Part shown: piece after piece, positions 1 through 7,689 of the stretch
Layout of the letters: each line of letters starts with the position of its first letter
How positions within the stretch are numbered: the first letter of the stretch is position 1
DNA from: Rhodoferax sp.
GTDB lineage: Bacteria > Pseudomonadota > Gammaproteobacteria > Burkholderiales > Burkholderiaceae_C
Reading direction: 5' to 3'
Assembly: GCA_019449595.1 (NCBI GenBank)
Contig: JAGRPL010000004.1
Location: 992,001-1,056,000, forward strand
DNA: 64,000 nucleotides
Program-made: the position numbers and the translations under genes
The notes under the pieces: model-generated
Seen by the model: the letters and a program-made list of their open reading frames with translations, nothing else
Database searches by the model: none
Told to the model about the DNA's origin: nothing

Positions 1-59
1 GCTGAGTTAATTACAGAGTTTCGGAAAAATATTAATGCGTTGATTAACACTCAAAACAC

Positions 60-407
60 ATGCAAAGAATGAAGAGTACCGAAGGCACTACGAATCCTCT
101 CGATAAGAGTGAATATCGCATAACCTTGTTAGTGCTGATGGACGCACTCACGGTGGAGTCAAGAATCAACCAACTGAATAAGGTCTTCGGCGCATCCGAG
201 GACGATTTCCTCAAGCGTCAAATTTGGAGTGTCTTGGATATGCTCAGGTATATTGCTTTGAACATGCCTAAGAGAGTCCAACCGAAAGTGTTGGATTTGT
301 CTGACCCCCGTGTCGGAGCTCTGATTCACTATTGTGCCAACGGACTTACTTCTGCAAAGCCACAATGGCAGATCATTGCTGAGTCCAACGGCTGGCGACC
401 GTACTGA
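60..407 (+). CDS. Hypothetical island protein, 115 aa
   Basis: A 115-residue soluble protein with no motif I recognise. It has a mixed charged, helical-looking composition and no signal peptide or membrane segment. The gene has lower GC than the chromosome to its right, in keeping with the island. It points toward the AlpA-like gene, which lies on the opposite strand with a 54-nt gap. The true start could be upstream, because the window begins only 59 nt before it. That it is a real gene rests on length and context only. Confidence 0.45.
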   Translation: MQRMKSTEGTTNPLDKSEYRITLLVLMDALTVESRINQLNKVFGASEDDFLKRQIWSVLDMLRYIALNMPKRVQPKVLDLSDPRVGALIHYCANGLTSAKPQWQIIAESNGWRPY

Positions 408-461
408 CTAGTATTCCTTACCGGCGATCTGTTTGCTCGCTTGAACCGTTTTTTTCCTAGC

Positions 462-1487
462 TCAATCAATGCCCTTGAGTTTCAATTTTTGCCACCGCAT
501 AAATGCGTTCAAACTCCATACCGATGCAGAAGAGTTAGCAGAGATACGGACGTTTTTCGGAAAATCCGGATCGTGGTAAGGCGAATTCACATCCATCATT
601 GAATAGATTTTCGTTTTTCCAAATCCAGTGCGATCCATGATTTCCTTAAGCCGGATGAATCTATCGTCAGAAGCCGATGTTTGGTCATTATTTTCCAGAT
701 TAGACGTTACAGGATCAGCACTGCTGTGATTGGGGGCGTGAAGTGAGTCAACATGGGTAGAGTGACTGTCTGCTGAGATATCAAGGTCGGACGGTGGTAT
801 GGCGTCGGATGTGTTTGAAGAACCTACTTCACTCTGCGCTGCAGTTTCTGTTGCCAACGCGTCCGCAGGCTGAACGGTTTCAAATGAATCTGCTGGGTTT
901 TCTTCCGTTCGCACATCCTCAGATTGAGGGGAGGAAGATTCAGCTTCCGCTGCAATGGGCGCTACTTTCTCACCTAATAGAAGACCGATGCTCGCCAGGT
1001 ACTTGAGTGCCTCTTGGTAGGAGATCATTGCGCCAATGTCAAGAACATGGCAGTGAAAGTTGTCGCGGCTCATGGCAAGAGTCTTACCTTCTGCCACAGA
1101 TCGTTGGAGTTCAAGAAAGTACTTGTGCCGATAAAACGCACGCCTGTCATGTCGGACATATCGGGCATAGTCGTCCACAATGCATGGCTCCCATCTGGCG
1201 TTGGGTAGTAGCGCTTTGAATCGACGCATGAAATGGACAACTTCACTGCCCATCATTCTTCCGTGTAACGGGGGCAGCTGGTCTAGTATTTTGACCAGTT
1301 CATCCTTGTAGTTTTGGGTGAGTGCAAACGGGATCCATTCATTATTGAGATAGACCTTAGCGGACAAGACGCTATCCATTCCACTGGTGTATTCCAAGCA
1401 TGGGAAGTTGGTGTCAATAATGGCTTCGACGAGGTCTTCCGGCGTAACGAGGGGCTCTTTAGGAAGGTGCGTCAATACGGCAGTCAT
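462..1487 (-). CDS. AlpA-like DNA-binding regulator with a long unknown N-terminal region
   Basis: 341 aa. The last ~65 residues look like an AlpA-type winged helix-turn-helix (IMDRTGFGKTKIYSMM, then a PDFPKNVRISANS stretch and a final SVWSLNAFMRW). AlpA proteins regulate excision and integrase genes of P4-like islands. The first ~180 residues form a separate domain I do not recognise, and residues ~180-275 are a Ser/Asp/Glu-rich linker likely to be disordered. Typical AlpA proteins are only about 70 aa, so this is an enlarged variant. It lies 7 nt after the integrase stop on the same strand, so the two are probably co-transcribed. Role in excision control is inference. Confidence 0.6.
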   Translation of the reverse strand: MTAVLTHLPKEPLVTPEDLVEAIIDTNFPCLEYTSGMDSVLSAKVYLNNEWIPFALTQNYKDELVKILDQLPPLHGRMMGSEVVHFMRRFKALLPNARWEPCIVDDYARYVRHDRRAFYRHKYFLELQRSVAEGKTLAMSRDNFHCHVLDIGAMISYQEALKYLASIGLLLGEKVAPIAAEAESSSPQSEDVRTEENPADSFETVQPADALATETAAQSEVGSSNTSDAIPPSDLDISADSHSTHVDSLHAPNHSSADPVTSNLENNDQTSASDDRFIRLKEIMDRTGFGKTKIYSMMDVNSPYHDPDFPKNVRISANSSASVWSLNAFMRWQKLKLKGID

Positions 1488-1494
1488 TTGCGGA

Positions 1495-2694
1495 TCAATT
1501 CATTTCTTGAAAGCAGAATATAGCCCAGTCCTCCATCATCTGCCGTCGCTTTTCCAGGGCATCACCGCGGCGGTATGCGGCCTCAACTTTGCTTTCAATC
1601 GCATGCGCCAACGCTTGCTCCGCAAGGTCCCTAGGGTAGTGTGTGCATTCGCTGCACCAGTCTCTAAATGTGGATCGAAAGCCGTGGGGAACGGCATTCA
1701 CTTGCATTCGCCGCATTACCGCCGTCAATGTCATATCTGACAGTGTTCCTCCTCTAGGCGCCGGGAAAACCAAGGCGCCGCCAGAGCCTTTCGGCTGAGT
1801 TAAAAGAACTTCCATGGCGGCTTCCGATAATGGAACCCGGTGTTCTCGGCCAGCTTTCATCCGGTCTGCGGGTATGGTCCAGATGGCATTGGTTAAATCC
1901 ATTTCTTGCCAAAGTGCGCCTCTTACCTCGCCTGACCGCGCGGCTGTGAGTACGGCAAACTCCAGCGCCTCTGAAGCGATACCGTTTTGAGTACGAAGGG
2001 ATCGCATGAACGCACTGAGTTCATCCAGTGGAAGCGCTTTGTAATGTTCGACCTTTTGAAGCTTTCCTGGCGCCGGCAAGAGCTTGTCCAGGTGCCCTTT
2101 CCATCTGGCGGGGTTTTCTCCACTTCGGTATTTGCGGACTGTGGCCCAGTCCAGAACGCTTTCGATTCGTCCCCTTAGCCGGGTGGCTGTCTCCGTTTTG
2201 ATCTTCCAGATGGGCTCCAAGACGTTGAGTACGTGCTCCTGCGATACATCTCTTACCAACAGCTTGCCCATTGTGGGATAAGCATATGTGGAAAGCGTGC
2301 TTCGCCATTGCGCTCTGTGTTTTGGGTTTTTCCAGACATCGCCGTGGGCTTCAATGTAGGACTCTGCCGCTTGCTCGAAAGTCACTTCCGTGGCCTGTTG
2401 AGCACGCAGGGCACTGGCGGCAAGGGTTCGTTGATGAATCGGATCAGCTCCGGCGGATACATCTCCCCGTGCGTTTCTGGCTTTTTCTCGTGCTTGTGCG
2501 AGTGACACGTCTGGGAAACCCCCAAGCCCCATGTGACGTCTTTTGGCTCCCACCATCACACGCAGCACCCATGAGCGTGCCGACGTGTCGTTCACGTACA
2601 GATACAAGCCAGCCACCCCGCCCACGGCGTGGTGTCCAGGTTTAGTAAGTCGTCCAACTTCGAGGGCTGAGAGTTCTTTGGCTTTGCGAGACAT
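1495..2694 (-). CDS. P4-type tyrosine site-specific integrase
   Basis: 399 aa from the ATG at 2694; the frame stays open upstream, but the protein similarity begins at MSRKAKELSALEVGRL. The N-terminal ~100 residues are the DUF4102-type arm-binding domain (GLYLYV, MGLGGFPDVSLAQAREKA). A core-binding SAM-like domain follows, then the catalytic domain with the expected residues: Arg in LTAARSGEVRGALW, HGFRSTFRDW (H-x-x-R), a His in ALAHAIESK, and the nucleophile Tyr in EAAYRRGD. It looks intact. It catalyses integration and excision of the island at an attachment site that should lie just upstream of its start, between 2695 and about 2850. The next gene on that side is chromosomal amrS. Confidence 0.9.
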   Translation of the reverse strand: MSRKAKELSALEVGRLTKPGHHAVGGVAGLYLYVNDTSARSWVLRVMVGAKRRHMGLGGFPDVSLAQAREKARNARGDVSAGADPIHQRTLAASALRAQQATEVTFEQAAESYIEAHGDVWKNPKHRAQWRSTLSTYAYPTMGKLLVRDVSQEHVLNVLEPIWKIKTETATRLRGRIESVLDWATVRKYRSGENPARWKGHLDKLLPAPGKLQKVEHYKALPLDELSAFMRSLRTQNGIASEALEFAVLTAARSGEVRGALWQEMDLTNAIWTIPADRMKAGREHRVPLSEAAMEVLLTQPKGSGGALVFPAPRGGTLSDMTLTAVMRRMQVNAVPHGFRSTFRDWCSECTHYPRDLAEQALAHAIESKVEAAYRRGDALEKRRQMMEDWAIFCFQEMN

Positions 2695-2849
2695 GGCGGA
2701 GGGAAATTGACTTCTACCATTGTTTCTACCATAGATTGTCGGATTGGGGCGGACGCTGGCGGACGACTGCGAACGGCCTAAGAGGCGGCTTCCTAGCAAT
2801 ATCAATGGGTTACACGTTGGTTCGAACGGTGGCGAACGGTTAGTAGCCC

Positions 2850-2868
2850 AAAAAAGGCAGACGCCTGC
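2850..2868 (-). terminator. Candidate rho-independent terminator after amrS
   Basis: Read on the minus strand, a 4-bp GCAG/CTGC stem with a 4-nt loop is followed by C and six T. It lies ~120 nt beyond the amrS stop. The stem is short, so it may only back up the stronger hairpin at 2883-2917. Confidence 0.45.
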
Positions 2869-2882
2869 TCCGCCAGAAAAAG

Positions 2883-2917
2883 AAAAGCCCCGTAGTGCAT
2901 TGCGCTACGGGGCTTTT
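2883..2917. terminator. Bidirectional rho-independent terminator
   Basis: A 16-nt inverted repeat (AAAAGCCCCGTAGTGC / GCGCTACGGGGCTTTT, one G-T pair) around the loop ATT. GC-rich core with A/T flanks allows termination in both directions. It isolates the amr genes from the island. Confidence 0.85.
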
Positions 2918-2985
2918 CCCATTCCAGGGCCCGTTTCCCTGGGCTGTATGCCAGGTCATCCGGGGCTCGGCCGGATCGACGGTTT

Positions 2986-4068
2986 TTACCTGGCTGTGAT
3001 CGCAATCGGAACCCGTCTGCGCCCGAAATCTCCTGGCAACGGATCAAAGCGGCCCGCCAGGGCCAAGCCACAGTCCGGGCAATGGCCGCTTCCGGTAAGA
3101 CGGTACTGCCCGATTTCATACCAGTCGCGCACGACCAGCGGGGCGTGGCAGCCCGCGCACAAGGTGGTGTCACCTTCGTGGTGGTGCACGTTGCCGGTGT
3201 ACACGTGGTGCAGCCCCTCCCGCAGGGCGATCTGGCGTGCCCGTATGAGAGTCGCCGAAGGCGTGGCGGGAACATCGGGCATTTTGTGGTCCGGATGGAA
3301 GGCCGAAAAATGGATGGGCACATCGGGCCCCAGCTCTTTCATGACCCAGCGGCTCAGGGCGGTGAGTTCGGCGTCGGAGTCGTTGTGGCCCGGAATCAGC
3401 AGTGTGGTGATTTCAAACCAGACGTTGGTTTCATGGCGCAGGTACACCAGCGTGTCGAGCACCGGCTGCAGGTGTGAACCGGTCAACTTGAAATAGAAGT
3501 CGTCGGTGAAGGCCTTGAGATCCACATTGGCGGCGTCCATTTTGGCGTAGAAGTCGCGCCGTGCCTGATCGTGCATGTAACCTGCCGTGACGGCTACGGT
3601 CTGGATGCCGCGTGCATGGCAGGCATCGGCCACGTCCATGGCGTATTCGGCAAAAATGACCGGATCGTTGTAGGTGAAGGCCACGCTCTTGCAGCCGTAT
3701 TTTTCGGCTTCCATGGCAATGGCCTCGGGTGAGGCCTGATCCATCTGGCGATCCATGTCCCGCGATTTGCTGATGTCCCAGTTCTGGCAGAACTTGCAGG
3801 CCAGGTTGCAGCCGGCTGTGCCAAATGAGAGCACGCTGCTGCCCGGGTAGAAGTGGTTCAGCGGTTTTTTTTCGATCGGGTCGATGCAAAAGCCCGACGA
3901 GCGTCCGTAGGTGGTGAGGATCATCTGATCCCCCTGGCGTGCACGCACAAAGCAGGCGCCGCGCTGGCCTTCGTGCAGCCTGCAGTCGCGGGGACACAGG
4001 TCGCACTGGATGCGGCCATCGTCCATCCGATGCCAGTAGCGGCCCGGGTAGGTGGATTCCTGCATCAT
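2986..4068 (-). CDS. amrS: AmmeMemoRadiSam system radical SAM enzyme
   Basis: 360 aa. It carries a radical SAM cluster motif, CNLACKFC (C-x3-C-x2-C), preceded by GTAG, and an N-terminal Cys group (CDLCPRDC, then GACFVRA) typical of the PflA-like AmrS family. The C-terminus has further Cys pairs (CAGCHAP, CPDCG). The start at 4068 gives an ATGA overlap with the upstream amrA stop; a second ATG follows at 4065. AmrS, AmrA and AmrB form a conserved triad across bacteria and archaea whose substrate, as far as I know, is unestablished. It is the last gene of the three-gene operon and is followed by terminators. Confidence 0.92.
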   Translation of the reverse strand: MMQESTYPGRYWHRMDDGRIQCDLCPRDCRLHEGQRGACFVRARQGDQMILTTYGRSSGFCIDPIEKKPLNHFYPGSSVLSFGTAGCNLACKFCQNWDISKSRDMDRQMDQASPEAIAMEAEKYGCKSVAFTYNDPVIFAEYAMDVADACHARGIQTVAVTAGYMHDQARRDFYAKMDAANVDLKAFTDDFYFKLTGSHLQPVLDTLVYLRHETNVWFEITTLLIPGHNDSDAELTALSRWVMKELGPDVPIHFSAFHPDHKMPDVPATPSATLIRARQIALREGLHHVYTGNVHHHEGDTTLCAGCHAPLVVRDWYEIGQYRLTGSGHCPDCGLALAGRFDPLPGDFGRRRVPIAITAR

Positions 4069-4658
4069 GCCCTCCGGATTTTGTTGGCAGCCTCTGCTGC
4101 GAGGGGAAAGTCTGCCTCCTTCCACTTGCTGACGGTGTAGCGTTGCATCCGCACATCGGGGGCCCAGAAGTCCGGTGACAGTCCGGCCTTGCGTTTCAAG
4201 TGGGCCATGAATGCAGAAGCTACCGGCAGCTGCTCCCATACCTGCGGCAGAAAGGTGGCGCGAAAGTGGCCGTATTCGAACAGCACACCGTCGACACCCG
4301 GTCGCAGCTGCGCCAATGCGTCGGCCTGGCTGGAAAAGGCCATGGCTTGCATCGACGACAGCAGGGACACCTCGATTTCCGTGTGCTCCAGTTCCCGTGC
4401 GACCAGGGGTGAAAAGCGCGGGTCCTGAAAAGCGGCTGCCCGGGCGTTGGCCTTGACGTCGGCGAGCAGGGGGCGGCGAGCCTCCAGTGTGCCGATGCAG
4501 CCACGCAGTTCGCCCTGCTGTGTCAGCGTGACGAAGCAGGCACCCGGTTCCTGCAGCCAGGGAGCCTCTTCACTGGCGTCGAGATGCTGTCCCAGGGCGC
4601 CGGCAATCGATGCCCGGGCAATGGGCAGCAGGGTTTGCCCCAGGCTAGTGGAGGTCAT
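4065..4658 (-). CDS. amrA: AMMECR1-family protein (AmrA)
   Basis: 197 aa from the ATG at 4658 (MTSTSLGQTL); an ATG seven codons further upstream is possible. AMMECR1 hallmarks are present: the LRGCIGTLEARRPL loop near residue 60, then FSPLVARELEHTEIEVSLLS and the late FWAPDVRMQRYTV segment. No catalytic mechanism is established for the family. The gene overlaps amrB by 14 nt upstream and amrS by 4 nt downstream, which implies translational coupling and supports one functional unit. Confidence 0.92.
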   Translation of the reverse strand: MTSTSLGQTLLPIARASIAGALGQHLDASEEAPWLQEPGACFVTLTQQGELRGCIGTLEARRPLLADVKANARAAAFQDPRFSPLVARELEHTEIEVSLLSSMQAMAFSSQADALAQLRPGVDGVLFEYGHFRATFLPQVWEQLPVASAFMAHLKRKAGLSPDFWAPDVRMQRYTVSKWKEADFPLAAEAANKIRRA

Positions 4659-5460
4659 GGGGCGGCTCCGTGAAGGCAATGGCGGTGTAGCCCACTACGC
4701 GCTGCTTGTCGCCAGCGGTGTCGCCGGAGTTGCACAACTCCAGCAGCCGGGGGATGAGATGGTGGTGCCGGGCGACGAGGAGTAACCCATTGATGGGGGT
4801 TCCGCCGCAGGCTTGCTCGTGCTGGATCGGTCCGTCCAGGTTCAGGATACGTTGCACGGTGCCTTGGTCGACGCCCTGTGCGGTGCGGTAGGGCAGGAAA
4901 TGGGATAGGTCGGAACTGACCACAACGAGTGTTTCCGGGCCGCCCCAGAGCGTTTCCAGCACTTGTGCCACTTCGGTTGGTGTGGCATTCCCTACGGCCA
5001 GGGGAAGGAGCGTGAAATCCTGCAACACAGTCTGCAGAAAGGGCAATTGCACCTCCAGCGAGTGTTCGGGCGCGTGGGCGGCAGGGCTGGTAACGACCTG
5101 CGGCAGATGTGCCAGTGTCGCTACGGCGTCCAGGTCAATCGGAATCTCTCCCAGCGGAGTGGCAAAGGCGGTGGCTCCGGGCAGGGCCAGGCCGCGGACG
5201 GCGACCCGGTGCACCGGGCCCAACAGCACCACCCGGCGGATGGTGCCGCGGGCGGCGGCCAGCTGCGCGTAGGCGAGGGCGGCGGTGGGGCCCGAATAGA
5301 TGTAGCCGGCGTGGGGCACGATCAGCGCCTTGGGCACCTCCACGCTGCCATTAACCTGTGCCTGGGCGGCGCGCAGCAGGTTGTCGACCGTGCTGGCCAA
5401 CGCTGGCCCCTGCCCCGGGTAAAAGGCACCGGCAACTGCGGGACGGCGGACGTTGGACAT
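4645..5460 (-). CDS. amrB: MEMO1-family protein (AmrB)
   Basis: 271 aa from the ATG at 5460 (MSNVRRPAVAGAFYPG). MEMO-family landmarks are the N-terminal AGAFYPG, the metal-site His in PHAGYIYSGPTAALAY, EHSLEVQLPFL, SSDLSHFLPY and the late ACGGTPINGLL. The fold resembles LigB-type non-heme iron dioxygenases, but bacterial members have no proven reaction. First gene of the amrB-amrA-amrS operon. About 145 nt separate it from the divergent phosphoribosyltransferase gene, so the two promoters probably share this gap. Confidence 0.92.
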   Translation of the reverse strand: MSNVRRPAVAGAFYPGQGPALASTVDNLLRAAQAQVNGSVEVPKALIVPHAGYIYSGPTAALAYAQLAAARGTIRRVVLLGPVHRVAVRGLALPGATAFATPLGEIPIDLDAVATLAHLPQVVTSPAAHAPEHSLEVQLPFLQTVLQDFTLLPLAVGNATPTEVAQVLETLWGGPETLVVVSSDLSHFLPYRTAQGVDQGTVQRILNLDGPIQHEQACGGTPINGLLLVARHHHLIPRLLELCNSGDTAGDKQRVVGYTAIAFTEPPHDLH

Positions 5461-5605
5461 GGCGGCTTCCAGAAAATGGATTGGAGACCTGTGACGTGAG
5501 GATGACTTGTGACTTATCAAGTCTGCCCGGGGTCGCCGATTGAAAATGGATTTCCGTGGTATGGGTTCTGGGTGTGATTTGATGTAAGTCAATTTGGAGG
5601 TCGTG

Positions 5606-6166
5606 ATGACGGTGGAGCAACGCACGACGGTTTACGGCAGCCGGGAGCTTCATGCCGTGCTCGACACCATGGCCGCGGCGCTTGCGGCGAAACTGGCGGG
5701 TATTGAACGGGTGTCGCTGGTCGGGGTGCTGCGTCGCGGGGCGCCGCTGGCGGACCAGCTGTTTGAGCGCCTGAAGCCGCTTTTGCCTGCCACGGATGTG
5801 GAGCGCATCGACCTGTCGATCAAGCGCTATGCCGACGATCTGACCCTGCTGCATCCACAGACGCAGCTGACCGAGCAGCCCGAGCACGCCCACATCGACC
5901 TGTCAGGCCGGGTGGTGGTCGTTGTGGACGACGTCCTTTACTGCGGGTTCTCGATGTTCCGGGCAGTCCAATACCTGCTGACCAAGGGCGTCAAGACCGT
6001 CCATGCCGTGGTGCTGGTGGACCGCGCCTGCGCCACTTTGCCTGTGCATGCAGACGTTTGCGGCCTGACTCTGCAGGTGGCGCCGGGGCACATCGTTGAA
6101 TGCCATGTTCCCCCGTACGAGCCATCCTGGCAGATTGTGCTGGTCCAGCCGGCCACGCCGGACTGA
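5606..6166 (+). CDS. PyrR-like phosphoribosyltransferase family protein
   Basis: 186 aa. The ATG at 5606 is preceded by a clear GGAGG (5596-5600), so I prefer it to the TTG at 5594. The type I PRPP-binding loop is VVVVVDDVLYCGFSM (residues ~108-122). VSLVGVLRRGAPLADQL supplies the pyrophosphate loop and IDLSIKRYADDL resembles the PyrR dimer region. PyrR proteins regulate pyrimidine genes and/or act as uracil phosphoribosyltransferases. The usual T/S-G-R-T in the PRPP loop is here C-G-F-S, so activity is uncertain. No pyrimidine genes are adjacent. Confidence 0.75.
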   Translation: MTVEQRTTVYGSRELHAVLDTMAAALAAKLAGIERVSLVGVLRRGAPLADQLFERLKPLLPATDVERIDLSIKRYADDLTLLHPQTQLTEQPEHAHIDLSGRVVVVVDDVLYCGFSMFRAVQYLLTKGVKTVHAVVLVDRACATLPVHADVCGLTLQVAPGHIVECHVPPYEPSWQIVLVQPATPD

Positions 6167-6173
6167 GCCACGT

Positions 6174-7082
6174 CTACTTCGGGAGCTGGGCCATTTTCAT
6201 GGCAGAACCGATCAGCGCTGCCACTTCGGTCATATTGCTGGGCACGATCAGGGTGGTGGTGGCCTCGGCTGCCACTTTGGAGTAGGCGTCGACCGCCTTT
6301 TCAGCCACTTTCAGTTGCACCGCCTGGTCGCCACCGGGCTGGCGAATGGCGGCGGCCACACGCTCGATGGCCTGGGCGTTGGCCTCGGCCACGGCCAGAA
6401 TGGAGGCCGCTTCACCCTGGGCTTTGTTGATGGCCGCCTGTTTTTCGCCCTCCGAGCGGGCAATGAAAGCCTCGCGCTCACCGGTCGCAATGTTGATCTG
6501 CTCCTGGCGGCGGCCTTCGGACGCGGCAATCAGGGCCCGCTTCTCGCGCTCTGCGGTAATTTGCTGCTGCATGGCATGCAGGATTTCCTTGGGCGGTGTC
6601 AGGTCCTTGATCTCGTAGCGCAGTACCTTCACCCCCCAGTTCAGGGCCGCTTCGTCAATGGCCTGCACCACCTGGGCGTTGATGATGTCCCGTTCCTCAA
6701 AGGTCTTGTCCAGCTCCAGCTTGCCGATGACCGAGCGCAGCGAAGTCTGCGCCAGTTGCGAGATGGCCATGATGTAGTTGCTCGAGCCGTAACTGGCGCG
6801 CATGGCGTCGGTCACCTGGAAGTACAGGATGCCGTCCACTTGCAACTGCGTGTTGTCGCGGGTGATGCAGACCTGGCTGGGGATGTCCAGTGGAATCTCC
6901 TTCAGGACATGTTTGTAGGCCACCCGGTCAATGAAGGGCATCAAGAAACTGAGCCCGGGCGTCAGGGTGCCGTTGTACTTGCCCAGCCGCTCCACCACCC
7001 AGGCGTGCTGCTGGGGTACGACTTTCACTGACTTGACGATGAAAAGCACGGCAATCACCAGTAATACCAATCCGATTTGCAT
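6174..7082 (-). CDS. qmcA: SPFH/stomatin-like membrane-anchored protein (QmcA/paraslipin)
   Basis: 302 aa. One N-terminal membrane segment (MQIGLVLLVIAVLFIVKSV) is followed by an SPFH (band 7) domain (VVERLGKYNGTLTPGLSF, VDGILYFQVTDAMRASYGS) and a long Ala/Glu/Arg-rich coiled coil (ITAEREKRALIAASEGRRQ). Such proteins form membrane-associated oligomers that organise lipid domains and modulate membrane proteases. Its partner NfeD lies just upstream on the same strand (gap 52 nt), the classical pairing. It converges with the phosphoribosyltransferase gene with a 7-nt gap and no visible terminator. Confidence 0.9.
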   Translation of the reverse strand: MQIGLVLLVIAVLFIVKSVKVVPQQHAWVVERLGKYNGTLTPGLSFLMPFIDRVAYKHVLKEIPLDIPSQVCITRDNTQLQVDGILYFQVTDAMRASYGSSNYIMAISQLAQTSLRSVIGKLELDKTFEERDIINAQVVQAIDEAALNWGVKVLRYEIKDLTPPKEILHAMQQQITAEREKRALIAASEGRRQEQINIATGEREAFIARSEGEKQAAINKAQGEAASILAVAEANAQAIERVAAAIRQPGGDQAVQLKVAEKAVDAYSKVAAEATTTLIVPSNMTEVAALIGSAMKMAQLPK

Positions 7083-7134
7083 GGGGTTTCCTTCCTGAAA
7101 ACAAAAAAAAGCCTGGCCCGCGGTCAGCCCGGGT

Positions 7135-7560
7135 TCACAAAGGGGTTACGACCAGCCGGCTGCCCACCACCTCGGTCACACGGTACTTGCCGGTTGGCAG
7201 GGGCCCCGCCGCGGTGCAGGATACCGCCCAGTTGGCCCCCCGGTACTTCACCGTGGCCGTGCCATCCGGGTTCCAGGCGTCCACCTGCACGGTTTCGCCG
7301 ATGTCCAGATTCACGTCGTGGTTGGCGCTGGCAGGCGCCGACGCCGGCTGCGCCTGCCGGTACTGGCGCCAGCCCAGCACCGCCCCCGCACCCACCACGG
7401 CCGCCACCACAATCTGGCTCGCGGGGGACATGCCTCCGTGGGCGGCCAGGGCACCGGCCCCCAAGCCGATGGCCAGCATCAGCAGGTAGAAGGTGCCGGT
7501 CAGCAACTCGATTCCAATGGCGGTGCCGGTCAGCAGCCACCAGAGAGTGGATTCGGCCAT
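7135..7560 (-). CDS. NfeD-family membrane protein
   Basis: 141 aa. Two to three N-terminal hydrophobic segments (residues ~6-70, including LLTGTFYLLMLAIGLGAGAL) are followed by a C-terminal OB-fold NfeD domain (IGETVQVDAWNPDGTATVKY, GKYRVTEVVGSRLVVTPL). This is the short NfeD form without a ClpP-like protease domain. It is the first gene of the nfeD-qmcA pair; NfeD proteins are thought to bind SPFH partners in the membrane. Confidence 0.88.
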   Translation of the reverse strand: MAESTLWWLLTGTAIGIELLTGTFYLLMLAIGLGAGALAAHGGMSPASQIVVAAVVGAGAVLGWRQYRQAQPASAPASANHDVNLDIGETVQVDAWNPDGTATVKYRGANWAVSCTAAGPLPTGKYRVTEVVGSRLVVTPL

Positions 7561-7689
7561 AAGGTCCTTGCGTGTGTTGTGATCGCGACATTTTGAAGCA
7601 AAAGGACCGTACTAAAACCGTCAGGAGTCAATTAGTCCTTACACTTCGCGCCTGTTTTCTCCATTTTTCGCCGTTGGACGGGGCCTGTC

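Larger units (their letters stand above)
1..2740. mobile_element. One end of an integrated genomic island
   Basis: The first 2.7 kb differs from what follows: base composition is visibly more AT-rich, and it holds an unrecognised small gene, an AlpA-like regulator and a tyrosine integrase immediately next to housekeeping chromosome genes. This is the usual arrangement at the integrase end of a P4-type island. The other end lies outside the window. The right boundary is approximate (between the integrase start at 2694 and the terminators near 2850). No tRNA was found there, so the attachment site is unknown. Confidence 0.65.

Noticed and set aside
2695-2985. tRNA or tmRNA gene as the island attachment site
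   Set aside because: A TTCGAAC stretch near 2821 suggested a T-loop, but the flanking bases do not pair as a T-stem and no cloverleaf can be drawn. Only terminators are visible.
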